Source: Hypomesus transpacificus (lineage: Eukaryota > Chordata > Actinopteri > Osmeriformes > Osmeridae). From it: a stretch of 64,000 nt of DNA. The stretch is from the NCBI RefSeq assembly GCF_021917145.1, contig NC_061061.1:10280494-10344493 (forward strand), in the 5' to 3' direction. Shown here piece by piece: positions 12,340-23,279 of this stretch; within the stretch, counting starts at the first letter, position 1, and every line of letters begins with the position of its first letter. Position numbers and translations under genes: made by a program. The notes below the pieces were generated by a model, which saw only the letters and a list, made by a program, of their open reading frames with translations, was not told where the DNA came from and did not search any database.

Positions 12340-12822
12340 GGATAGACAGAGGGACATTCCAGAGTAAACACCACATATGCCCTCAGACACACCCATGGGG
12401 GAGAGGGAAAAGTGACAGAGTGACCTCTGTGTCATAGATATTAATAATTGTAGAACAGATGCCAGTACATATTTAACTTAAGACGTTCTGGTTGTTTGTC
12501 AATCTTCATTACCTAGTTCATGTTAATCAGTCTGTTTACTTTACATCAAGTTGACCTTTTTTACTTTCATTATCTTCCCCCTCCCTGATATAAATCAACA
12601 GTGGCATTCTAGAAATTGACAGAACAAAGCAGTTCATTATCCATACGGTAATTATGCAGTGCCTACCGAGATGACAATCTGATCATACTTATAAGTTTGT
12701 ACCCTGTCCAACACGTATATCTGGATCGTTTTCTTACAAGCTTGACTAAATGTAAGTCCGCCCTGCCTCAGACAATGTGTCGTACTGGCATGCTCACCTG
12801 TGGCATACCGGTGGCGCACCTG

Positions 12823-12912
12823 GAAAGTGAAAGTAACTGGTATCTGGTTTGGGTTTCAGCATGTATATCATGTCAAGTCAAACCCCTGCTTATCTGTTAG
12901 ACATCCAAGAGG
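12823..12912 (+). promoter_or_regulatory. ISRE-like promoter element and non-coding leader exon of IFI44L-A
   Basis: GAAAGTGAAAGT at 12823-12834 fits the interferon-stimulated response element pattern GAAANNGAAA. A TATA-like TGTATAT follows near 12861, then a short leader exon ends AAGAGG at 12912 with donor GTAAGT. The same order occurs at 22803, 36778 and 43841. Interferon induction is inferred from motif and family, not shown. Confidence 0.6.
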
Positions 12913-13296
12913 GTAAGTATTTTCTGTTTCTGCTGTTATTGGAATCTCTTCTGTAAACTCTTTCTCCATAATACATGGATTTGTACATTAGGTAGACTGC
13001 TAAAACTGCTACATTAGATGTTCCAACATTTAGAAAAGTTGATTTGTGTTCTTTATTGAATAGTTTTATGTAATGTTGTGCAAATAAAAAATCTAAGTTG
13101 AAAGACAAAAGCAAGCATTGAGACCACTGTGTTGAATACCTGTATATTAGAAAGTGCAGTGCAGGTGAAATGTTTTTATTATTCATGAATGATATGTTTC
13201 TTTGAATATGTTGCTTTTGTCAAGTATCTGCTAAATACATTTGTTAAAAACATGCCATATGTTGAAGTTGTTATATTGACCTCCCCAGCAAAACAG

Positions 13297-15086
13297 TCAA
13301 CAGGTAACAAGTCAACCCCACCACCTCCACCATCACTAGGTTAGTTACTTTAAGTATCCATATTGTTATACCCAAGTCTTAAGGTCAGTCCTCTCCGCCC
13401 CATTTTAAACTTCTTCAAATGCCCCTGACCCAAATTAATTTCACAAAATCCACAAAACATTTGAAGTAATTATTTACAACATAGTTTATTTGTGTTTACA
13501 GTTTATGATAAAGCTTGGAGGGATGTTGACTGGAAGTAAGTACTGTCCTGACCAATGAAAAATACCTTGAAAAAGATATAAAAACATTGACATTTGTAGC
13601 ATCTCTTGAAAAAGTATTGTAACATTACCTTGCCCAGAAGCCCTTTGAATTACTGTAGTAAATCATTAATTAAAATGTGTATTTTTTTGTTTTTGCAAAT
13701 CTCTGGAAAGACAGAAAGATACTATGATTAAGAACCTGAAGCAGTTTAGTTTGAATGATCCTAAAATGGGCCAGCTCAGGATCTTGCTACTTGGACCAAT
13801 TGGCGCAGGAAAGTCCAGCTTTGTTGACTCATTAAAAAGTGCTTTTGCTGGACGTATTATGACAACTGCACTAGCAAATACTACGACTGGCACAAGCTTC
13901 ACCAAGAAAGCAAGTACTGAATAAATAACTATGATATACTGTTTTGTAAAAGTGTGAAAAAAGAATCTAATATTTTGAATGAAATGTATTGTTTTCCCAT
14001 TGTAGTATGAAACACATTACATTAAAGATGGAACAGAACGCTTGCCTTTGGTGTTCAATGATGTCATGGGTTTGGAGCCTGATGAATCAAGGGGGGTGCA
14101 CACAAATGACCATCAGTATTCTTGGAGGCCATGTCCCAGAAGGTTATCAGGTACAACTCAGAACCAAATTCAGCTAGAAGTTTTGTTTGAAATCAGTGTG
14201 TTTTGACATCTGTAAGTTTGATAATGTATTTGTGGAGAAAAACTAGGTGGAATATTAGAAGGCCAGCTGTCGCAGACACTTTTATCTGTACAATGTTAAA
14301 CCTCCTTCTACCCGCCTCTTTCCTCGCATTAGTGTGGTCACATAGGAGTCACCACAAGTTCCCCTTGGCTTCTCCATAGTTGTCACCCTGGCCATGGCAG
14401 ACGTACTCTCTAACCCTCCATCTCTCTGTATTTTTTACATGATACAGTTCAACCCCTGTTCTCCCTTGCAAGAAGAAAACCCATGCTACAATCACAGTCC
14501 TAAGTCAGGAGACAAAGTCCACTGTTTAGTGGGTGTCATGTCTGCAAATGCCATATGTGGGATGTCAGCTGGACTCAAAGGCAAGCTGAGGGCCATAAGG
14601 GACAAGGCCAGCAGTCTGGGTAAGTGTTCTCCACAAACATAATTAACTACTAGTGGCACTGATTACTGAAGACAGTGGTTTGTCATCATTTTATGTGACC
14701 TACCAAGTACATTTCATCCCATGAAATTGTAGGAATTCCTCAGTTTCTTGTTGTGACAATGGTAGACACTGCTTGTCCAGCAGTGAAGAAGAATCTGATT
14801 GATATCTACAAAAGCAAGGCAATTAAAAAGAAGGTAAGCTCTATAGTTACTCTGCTGTGGTCTTTGCTGAGCCTTCGGTCATTACAAAACCCTGTATGGT
14901 TCTAATTGCTCTCAGATGGAGACCTACAGCAATGAGCTGGGGATCCCCATGAGCTGCATCCTGCCAGTGAAGAACTACCATGAAGAGACAAAGACAGACA
15001 ATGAAGCAGATGTACTGGTGTTGGAGGCTGTTACTCAGATTGTGCACGCAGCCAATGATTACATATGGACACTCCAACAAAAATAG
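13297..15086 (+). pseudogene. ifi44l: IFI44L-A, interferon-induced protein 44-like pseudogene
   Basis: Exons by homology with intact copies B and D are 13297-13339, 13502-13535, 13711-13909, 14006-14150, 14448-14619, 14733-14833 and 14916-15086 (stop TAG). Exon 4 carries the nucleotide-binding P-loop GPIGAGKSS. Exon 5 keeps NDVMGLE (DxxG motif), and exon 7 has TMVD at the G4 position. Two lesions are visible. The ATG in the first coding exon is deleted (CAACAGGTAAC where B has CAACATGG), and exon 5 is 145 instead of 147 nt, with a 2-base loss next to 14110 that shifts the frame. Exon 4 ends in a GC donor, as in D and E. The nearest internal ATG is in exon 4 but would still meet the frameshift. 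Probably not functional unless the frameshift is polymorphic or a sequencing error. Confidence 0.85.
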
Positions 15087-15117
15087 TAAGGCACCAGGAA
15101 AACCATAGAGAATGGAT

Positions 15118-16449
15118 TGGTAACCCTTCCTTTTACAGTCCCTTAAGTACTCTGTATTTACATAGAAAGTAAAGGGTATGTTTTGTGTTTTATTGGGTAT
15201 TACTGATTGGTACCAAGTTGGTAAATACCTAGATAATTTGAAGTATTTACCCATTAACTAATTACTAACGTGCTGGTCATTACTGGGTATGTTTTTTATG
15301 TATTACTGGGTATGACTGATTGGTACCAAGGTGGTAAATACAGAGATAATTTGAAGTATTTACTCATTAACTAATTACTAACGTGCTGGTTATTACTGGG
15401 TAATTTTCATTGGTCCTAATTAGGTAAAGACAGAAGACAAAACTTAGTATTTACCTGGAAACTTAAATATTACTATTTAAACACCGCTGGTAGTAAGTTG
15501 GTAACTACGGGAGATATATATGGTAAATTGTAATGTGTTATTGGGTAAATACCATTGCTACTAAGTAGGTAAAGACGGCCAAGCTCCAGCAGAATTACGA
15601 AGAAAATACTCTACTATTACCCTGTAGTTACCTAAGGTTTATGTCGGTAACAGTCCACGTCTAATGAGAATATAAGATAGTACTTTCCAAGAAAATACCT
15701 TTTCAGATACATTTATCGATGATGGCCTGATTTACTTGGCTGGTATACCTACCTCCGCGGGAAGAGTTTTCCTCTACTATCATGGTAAATCTTCTTGGAT
15801 ACTGGGTATGTTCTTGCGCATGTTTGGACTATTTACTCAGTAAGTAATCTGAAACTGGACAGTAAAAGGAAGCCGTGTTTGTTTCCATGGTGTTACCAGG
15901 CTCTTACCATATCGTTTGTAAGCGAATACCACTTTGTCAATGTTACCCTTAGTATGAACTTGTACTATACGTTCCAAGTCGATACCAGGTAAAACATGGC
16001 TATGTACTCAGTAAGTGATCTAAAACTGGACTGTAAAAGGAAGCTGTGTTTGTTTCCATGGTGTTACCAGGCTCTTACCATATACTTTTCAACTGTTGAT
16101 TCCCTTCTCCATGCAATAAACATAAACTTGGATTATGTTACAAAGAAAAACATGACACTTCACTCTGTAAATTGTAACATTATTTTAAATTAAAGCACTG
16201 TTTCCATGGTATGACCAAATACAAAGGTTAAATCTATACAAATCTCCATGTAAAAACAAAAAATTAAATAACGTCGTACCATAGAACACATGAGTATTAG
16301 TTTGGCCCCTTAATGGGTAAATACTTCAAATTATCTAAGTATTTACCACCTTGGTACCAATCGGTAATACCCAATAAAACACAAAACATACCCTTTACTT
16401 TCTATGTAAATACCTAGTACTTAAGGGACTGCAAATGGAAGGGTTACCA
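15118..16449. mobile_element. DNA transposon with long terminal inverted repeats, inserted in the 3' region of IFI44L-A
   Basis: The ends read TGGTAACCCTTCC and the matching GGAAGGGTTACCA. About 145 bp at each end (15118-15262 and 16305-16449) are inverted repeats of each other. The flanks carry ATGGAT at 15112-15117 and 16450-16455. The paralogous IFI44L-D has the uninterrupted equivalent (near 39370), which supports an insertion. The interior is rich in TGGTAAATAC/GGTACCA repeats and has no transposase. The superfamily is not assigned. Confidence 0.75.
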
Positions 16450-16455
16450 ATGGAT

Positions 16456-16610
16456 TTACGTAGGCTGTCCTCTGTACCACTCTGACAGACAGAATAAACT
16501 AACTTTATCCCCAAAAGAAAAATATTCAGTATAAAATGTACTTGTGTGCATTGTGATGTTGACAAGTGTATTGTGTTACATGTTTATCAATATAAATCAA
16601 TAAAAACATA
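16456..16610 (+). other. 3' flank/UTR of IFI44L-A with polyadenylation signal
   Basis: This sequence continues the homology to the D copy 3' region (TACTTGTGTGCATTGTGA near 16538 and 39467) and ends with AATAAAAAC near 16600, a plausible polyadenylation signal. Confidence 0.4.
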
Positions 16611-17003
16611 AAATGTATGCACAGTATAGTAACATCTGCTCCCTGTTTTCTTTGTCATCTCTTATTTTCATTCCTGTTGTATGTTGATGTACTCATCTGT
16701 CCTCTTGTTTCAGAATCTCCTTCTTCTACCCTGCCTGTGTGCTCATCTTCCCTGGCCTTGATCAGTTTCACCTCATCAATTAAGCCCCAGTGTGCATAGC
16801 TCCTGTGTTTTTGTCCTTCTATGCCAGTTTGTCTTAGTACCCTTGTGTCTAGCGTCACAGTCTAGTTTTCTAGTGTTTGAAGTTCTGATTACTAAGCCTT
16901 GCTTTGTTTCTCTGACTTTTTGCCTACTCCCTTTGGATTTTTCACATGAAAAAAAGTGTTACACATGAAAGTTTCACATTAAAGCCTGTTTGTTACTGAC
17001 CTC

Positions 17004-17376
17004 TAGCCTGGCTGCCAGTCCAACTTAGCCCCGCCCACAACTAAAACAATTTGGTCGGGAAGTTGGGTCTGCAGAACCTCGGTTGGGGAAAAACGACGTC
17101 CGAACCAGTCAAATTGTCAGGGCGGGCTTTGCACGATGAAGGACAGATGATCAACAGTAACGTAATTAACCATGTCACCAAAGAGCGCTTGGGTTGAATT
17201 CGTTTTCAACAAACAACATATTACGTTGCTCTGATTGGTTGTAGGTCTATCCAATTGAGCAAAGAGGCATTTGTTTTACGAGTTCGGTTGAAACACGCCC
17301 CATATACACAGCCCAATGGAGGTTTCTCAGATTCATATTCTGACCAGAAAATTATGAGTGTGACAACGTCAGGTTA
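17004..17376. mobile_element. Non-autonomous DNA transposon, TAGCCTGG...CAGGTTA, 9-bp target duplication
   Basis: It is flanked by ACTGACCTC (16995-17003) and ACTGACTTC (17377-17385), a 9-bp duplication with one mismatch. Both ends are closely related to the helicase-carrying element at 25583-26233, including TTTGGTCGGGAAGTTGGGTC near the left end and ATTATGAGTGTGACAACGTC near the right. This is a shorter internal deletion derivative without the helicase frame. Confidence 0.85.
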
Positions 17377-17385
17377 ACTGACTTC

Positions 17386-19970
17386 TGCTTTTAACCTGAA
17401 TCTCGCCATGCCTCCTTTCGGTACGATTGCTTGTTTCTCTGACTGCCTTTCTGTGTACTGAACACTTGCATGTTAAGTGTTCGCATAAAGTGAACTAAGT
17501 GCCGGCTTGGGCCTCCCGTGGCCACCAGGAGTTACCTTGTTAAAGGTTCCTTTGTTCATTTTATTTTTTTAACAGTGTCTGTTTTTTACATTTGCTTTAC
17601 ACGTACATCCTGTTCTGTATATTACTTAGTATTGTATCACTCTGAATATTTATGTACAAATTAACCCCAGACCACTCTAGTGAATTAGCTTGAAAAAAAA
17701 ATCAAATTAGAAAAACCCTAGAAGGGTAAAAATACGTCCAGTTGACATTGGTGTGATGTAAGCAATACAGTTTTATAGCTAAATTTATAGTATGTGTGCA
17801 AATGATTAAGCCATGATAATGTCAATAGTATAGTCAATAGATGGTGGGTCCCAAAATTAAATGTTGCTTAGGCCACTTAAAACCTGTTTACGGTCCTGTC
17901 GCGCCCACGGTACAGAAATGCTGCCCCTCCCTCCCTCAGTTACAACACACTCAATCCTAACTAAAATATTTTTTAGGCGGTTAAACAAATGATATATCAT
18001 TGGAAAGCTACAATTATAGTCCACATTTGTGGACTATAAATATCACTACACTCATTTTAGAAATATTGAAAACCACGGACATCTGGGCACTTGAGCCACT
18101 CTCCCTGGTTAATATTAGGAAACACAACACAACTATTACTGTAAAACTAAATATTTAGGATTTATAAATTAATTTAACACAATCAATTATTTTTGATAGA
18201 ACGTGCCTGTTCTTATCCACTTCTCCGTTGTTTCTCCTCACCTCAATCCGGCGACTTTCGTCCAGTTGCATAGCGATTGTCTCTGCCTAACATGGCTTGC
18301 TTGATTGTATTCTCCATGTGTGCCTTTGTGCACTTATTTTGTTTTCTCAGATAAATATTTAATGTTCTTCTTAACTCCTGTAACAGTCCATGCTGTATCT
18401 GTACCGAATGATATAACAAGCAAGCACGGAAGCAAAATAAGCCATTGACATGACTGCATCCAGCTAGCCAGGCCTTTCTGTTGTGGCTGACCAATCGTGG
18501 GAGAAACCTCTACGTATGATCTACCTCTACCCTTTTCGCTCGCCTGTTGTGTAATTTTGATGTCAGGTTGGGCCAAACTCTTATTTTTATTTCCTCCACT
18601 AAAGTTCTCCTCTCAAAAGGATTTTGGAGAGGATATCTGACAGAACTTGAGAAATGAGAACGTCTGAAGTCTGGTCCGGAGTCATACGTTTTCAATAACG
18701 TTAAGTAGGCCCTACAGTCGCAAAATCACTTCTATACTCTAACTCCGCTTGGGGCGCTAATTCCAGCGCCCTTTAGGCATCATTTTTGAGGACGCTGATT
18801 GGCTAAATATGTGTTTCTTGTTAGCAACAGTCAGCAATTCACCTATCGCCTGCAGGTTGGTAGGCGTTTTGATGGGCGCTTTTTGTAGCGCCCCAGATGT
18901 CGAGCATGAAGTAAATTGATCCCAAAACAGAATTTTAGTATATATATTATATATACACACACAACACTTTATTGTGTATTTTTGACACAGTCATTGTTAA
19001 AATGAGTAGTTATTGTTTAAAAAATACATTACATGAAAAACTAAAATCTAAAACACTTTTCACCAGATTAAAAAGTTTTACTTACCTACCATTAATTCAG
19101 AATGTTCCAGGTATGCACACAACCCATCAAAACCTCATCTGCTTACATTCCCAAAGGTCCAAAGTATCGAACCATGTCGAGTAGTTGTCCAAACAATGAA
19201 TTGTATCCACACATAGCCACGATCTTGTTGCTTCATTCTTCCTTCGCCAATTATTTTTATTTCAGTCTCTCACGCACTATTGCTCATAGGAGATGTGGGT
19301 CAAGTACAAACGCGGGGGTAGACTTAAAATGGCCAAAACACTCTTCCCTTTCGATTGACACCTTGTTTGACCCAATAGGATCTTCCATGCCCTTTATCAG
19401 ATAAAGCACTCCAATGTGTTCATGCTTCAGTTTTTGTGTTTCAGTAATACTAATGAGGGTTTTAGCCATTATATATGATAGTTTTAAGTACCACCTTTCA
19501 TTAGAGATAACAATTATACCTTTTTATCCTAAGAATTTGACCTTGATTACAAAGAGTCATTCTGGAGTCTCCAAAAAGCCCTTTTAGAAAACGCCTGGAT
19601 GTACTCTTATAAAAACGTGTCAAATATGAATATATTGTGGTATTATATTTACTCACCTCTAGTATTCTTCAGGCCTCTTTTTTCAAAACAAAATCTAGGC
19701 GGAAATAGAAACATTCACTTTCCTTGTGTTAAAGCTTCTATTACTCAACACCAGTAGGACTGACAGGGGTCCTGACAACAGGGGAAATAACTTCAGAGTG
19801 TCAGCTTTCAAAAGAGACCATTTACATACATGTACTCCAAATGGTTCAAGAACAGCTGTCAATTTACTTTGGGTATACTGTTTAGGCGTTTTTAGGCACA
19901 TTTAACAGGGCTCTAAAGGCTTGGGCCGGGTCTGCATTGACTAAAAGTTAGGTCAGAAAAGGGTTCCTAT
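17386..19970. other. No recognisable gene
   Basis: AT-rich sequence with patches that look like old repeats (for example around 17890-18110 and 18750-18930). There is no coding signature on either strand. Short frames at 18243-18695 and 19102-19404 lack any family feature. Confidence 0.5.
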
Positions 19971-19984
19971 GCTCAACTATAGTG

Positions 19985-20160
19985 TTGTGTAGTGTGGGTG
20001 TGAGGTGTTGTCCATAACATGTCAATTATTTAGCCACCATTAACTGCCATAGTCAGGGCTGGCCCCTTAAACAGTCTGCTCTCCTTATTAAGTTGTTCAG
20101 TCTGTTGCAATCTGCCGCTCTGATGCTGCTTCCCCAGCAGCAAATCGCATAGAAAACCTA
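19985..20160 (-). mobile_element. LINE ORF2 C-terminal fragment
   Basis: On the minus strand this is a decayed version of the same sequence as 40075-40265. It encodes pieces such as ADCNRLNNLIRRA and a following LTV/M-rich stretch typical of the carboxy end of fish non-LTR retrotransposons. Frames are broken. Confidence 0.5.
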
Positions 20161-20259
20161 CAAAATGTTTTACTGCACAAATGACTGTTTTGCAATGTTT
20201 TGCATTGGATGGGGGTCCAATTTCACGCAGTGTAGCACCAGGGTTTCGGTGTGCATTGA

Positions 20260-20471
20260 TTTTCTAATCCGCCATACCGTGACATGCTATTTGCCTGTTC
20301 ATGACTTGACAGAGTAATGGTAAGAGTGCAACAACATTTGTCAATACTTTTATATAGACATAAAATATCATGCACAGCAAATAAAGTTTTACAAAGAAAA
20401 TGAGGAAAAAACATTCATACATATTTACTTGTGCTTGTCCTCTGTCTCAGTTCTAGTTGCAGTGCCTTATC
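20260..20471 (-). pseudogene. Third, diverged copy of the unidentified terminal exon and its 3' flank
   Basis: The acceptor CTGTTCAG is followed by a minus-strand frame DKALQLELRQRTSTSKYV and a TGA at 20415-20417. It parallels the exons starting at 1163 and 2613. The 3' flank (20260-20410) also matches 2190-2345. The coding end is shorter because a segment between is missing. It is probably a decayed duplicate. Confidence 0.4.
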
Positions 20472-20515
20472 CTGAACAGATAAGACAATAATTGATCATC
20501 TATCACTAAAAGTGA

Positions 20516-21170
20516 GGTGATCAAGATGGCGCATTGGATGGCTGCCTCGGTCGATCGGTGTGCTGTGTTTGTTTTTACTGACTGGGATATGTTCACCACT
20601 GCTACTCCTGATGAGCTCACAGAGGCTGTGACATCATACAGCTCTGGGTTGGTATACAGGGAAAGCTATATACCAACACGCACCAGGGTGAGCTACAACA
20701 ACGACAAACCCTGGTTTACAGCAAAAATCAGAAGGCTGAGTTTTAGGAATGGGGATAGAGCGGATAGATCCAGATTCAAGGAGTCGTAGAACAGGTGTAG
20801 CAAGATGGTGAGCGGCTAAACAACCATACTCTGAGAGACTACAACACCAATTCTCAGCTAATGACTGCTTCTGTCAGGAGAGGGCCCAGGCAGATCACCA
20901 ACTAAAAGCCCCAAGCCACCAATTCCATTAAAGACTCTTGCCTGGTCAACGACCTGAACGAGTTTTACTGTAGTTTTTAAAGACAATTGGACTGTCCTGA
21001 CCCACACCTACCCACCCCAGATGCCCCCTCCCCCACCACCACAGACACAACTCTTTCCATCAAGGAAGGAGAAGTTAATATACTTTTCAAGAGACAGAAT
21101 CCCTGAAAAGCACTGTGCTGACCAGCTGTCTCCGGTGTTCACCAACACAATGCTCTACACAATGGATGGA
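20516..21170 (+). mobile_element. Degraded LINE ORF2 fragment (endonuclease-RT linker region)
   Basis: The frame at 20517-20789 contains FTDWDMFTTATPDEL and YNNDKPWFTAKIRRL, the typical region between endonuclease and reverse transcriptase in fish LINEs. Further pieces in shifted frames follow (LNDLNEFYC-like near 20945, and the PTPDAP region). It is interrupted by stops and frameshifts and ends against a gypsy-type fragment. Confidence 0.75.
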
Positions 21171-21189
21171 GCACCAAAGAGACCGCTGG

Positions 21190-22070
21190 TCACGTAGCCC
21201 TGGCTCTAGAGAGTAAGGCACTGCAGGTGCTGCTGGACCTGACGTCAGCTGAACAGAGGAACTTCACGGCCTTAGCAACAGCCCTAGAGCGAAGGTTTGG
21301 GCAACAAACCTTGACGCAGGAAATGCGGAACCAGCAGGATGAGACACTGGGAGCTTATGCTGCTGACATACGATTTTATGCGCAGCGTGAGTACCCCAGT
21401 TTTGACCCTGCAGCCCTGGAGGAGCTGGCACTGAATGCCTTTTTTTTCAAGGGCTTGCTCCCGAGCGGAGAGAACATCTCCGCATCCTGGCCCCTGCACC
21501 CCGCAACGCTGGGTTGGAGGAAGCCGAGAGGGTCGAGGCTGTTCTGTCCACATCTCGACAGTCTGAGTCCTGCTACCGCTGTGGAGAACCTGGACACAGT
21601 GCACGAGAATGTCTTGCCCCGGCGCCACGCCAACTCAACGTTCCCCACTCGGGAAACTAGAGCGGGGTGGCACTGCAGGGAGAATGCCACCCACAGGATT
21701 AATTCTAGTCCCCAACAACTTCACTGCTCAAATTGGCAGTTTGGGCCATGCTCATGGACTTTACCTTCCCTGTTCCCTTGATGGTTTTCCCTGCCGGGCT
21801 CTGGTGGACACCGGGGCCACCATCTCCCTTGTGCGCCCTGGGGTGCTGCCGGAGACGAATACCCATCAGTTCCCAGGGTGGACCCCTACTGACTGTAAAA
21901 TCTGGACAGTGACTGGGGGGCTCGCAGGGATGCAGGGTAAACAACTTTTGAGGGTGCAGACTGGGACCGCTACCACTGTGAACCATGAGTTCTGGTTGGC
22001 TGACATCCAGGAACCCTGTATCATTAGGTTAGACCTCCTGATTCGTTTGAAGGCCCGGGTGGAAAAGTAA
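21190..22070 (+). mobile_element. Gypsy-type LTR retrotransposon gag-protease fragment
   Basis: The frame at 21227-21781 resembles a retrotransposon gag core (LERRFGQQTLTQEMRNQ, LGAYAADIRFYAQREYP). A zinc knuckle of type CYRCGEPGHSARECL is readable near 21570-21620 in a shifted frame. The 21609-22070 frame contains ALVDTGATISLV, the aspartic protease active-site motif. Frameshifts separate the parts, and no reverse transcriptase or LTRs were identified. An old, non-functional fragment. Confidence 0.8.
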
Positions 22071-22802
22071 TTTAAAAGTTACAAATATGCTACATTCACT
22101 TCCGTGTCATGGTGTCACGAGACACTTTGATCCTTGGCAGTTAGGAACGAGGAGACAAAGGCAGGTGAAGCACTTTTACTTGTACTTTTAGGACATTTAC
22201 AAGATACATTATTTGCATAGCATAGTTTAGTGCAAAGACAATTACCCACAACAGTGCCTGGTCTGAACAGGGTTTATATACTGTGTAATTGATGATGATG
22301 TGCAGATGTGTGCAATACTGAGGTGTGAGTCGGTCTGTGTTCCTCCGCCGTCTTCTGTACTCTGGGGAACTAGACCGTCTGAGGGGTGCAAGAGGAGGAT
22401 CCGTGACACATAAATAATTGTATCTACTCTGTGAACACCAGCACATATGTAACTAAAGGCATTCTGCTCGTTTGTATATCTTCATTACCTAGTTCTTGTA
22501 AATTAGCCTGTTTACTATCTAGTTGACCTCTTTCGCTTTCATTATCTTCCCCCTCCCTGATCTAAATCAACAGTGGCATTCTAGAAATTGACAGAACAAA
22601 GCTGTTCATTGTCCGTACGATATGCAGTGCCTTATCTAGATGGCAATCCGATCATACGGTTTGTCCCGTCCAACACGAAAATCGGGTTCTTGTTAGCTTG
22701 GGGCCCAAGGCAATTACAAGCTTGACTAAATGTAAGTCCGCCCTGCCTCAGACAACGTGACGTACTGACATGCTAACCTGTGGCATACCGGTGGCACACG
22801 GG

Positions 22803-22892
22803 GAAAGTGAAAGTAACTAGTATCTGGTTTGGGTATCTGCATATATATCATGTCCAGTCACACCCCTGCTTATCTGTTAGACATCCAAGAGG
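22803..22892 (+). promoter_or_regulatory. ISRE-like promoter element and leader exon of IFI44L-B
   Basis: GAAAGTGAAAGT at 22803-22814 and a TATATATA run near 22841 precede a short leader exon ending AAGAGG at 22892 with donor GTAAGT. Homology with the A promoter runs from about 22395 to 23330. B is otherwise coding-intact, so this is the best candidate for an active interferon-responsive promoter together with that of D. Confidence 0.65.
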
Positions 22893-23279
22893 GTAAGTCT
22901 TTTCTGCTTCTGCTGTTATTGGAATCTCTTCAGTAAACTCTTTCTCCATAATACATGGACTTGTACGTAAGGTAGACTGTTAAAACTGCTACATTAGATG
23001 TTCCAACATCTAGAAAAGTTGATTTGTTTTCTTAATCGAATAGACATTGATTTTATGTGATGCTGTGCAAAATAAAAAAATATATAGGATGGTAGACTAA
23101 AGCAAACTGAGACTAGTGTTGAATGCCTGTATATTAGAAAGTGCAGTGCAGGTGAAATGTTTTTATAATTCATAAATTATATGTTTCTTTTAATATGTTG
23201 CTTTTGACATAAATAAATTCCTTAAAGACATGCCATATGTTTAAGTTGTTGTATTGACATCCCCAGCAAAACAGTCAAC

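Noticed and set aside
12114-12437. Repeat proteins rich in YIHT or MYVC
   Set aside because: Translation of the TATG microsatellite.
13724-13924. Alternative functional start of IFI44L-A in exon 4
   Set aside because: The 2-nt deletion in exon 5 would still break the frame, so an alternative start does not rescue the gene.
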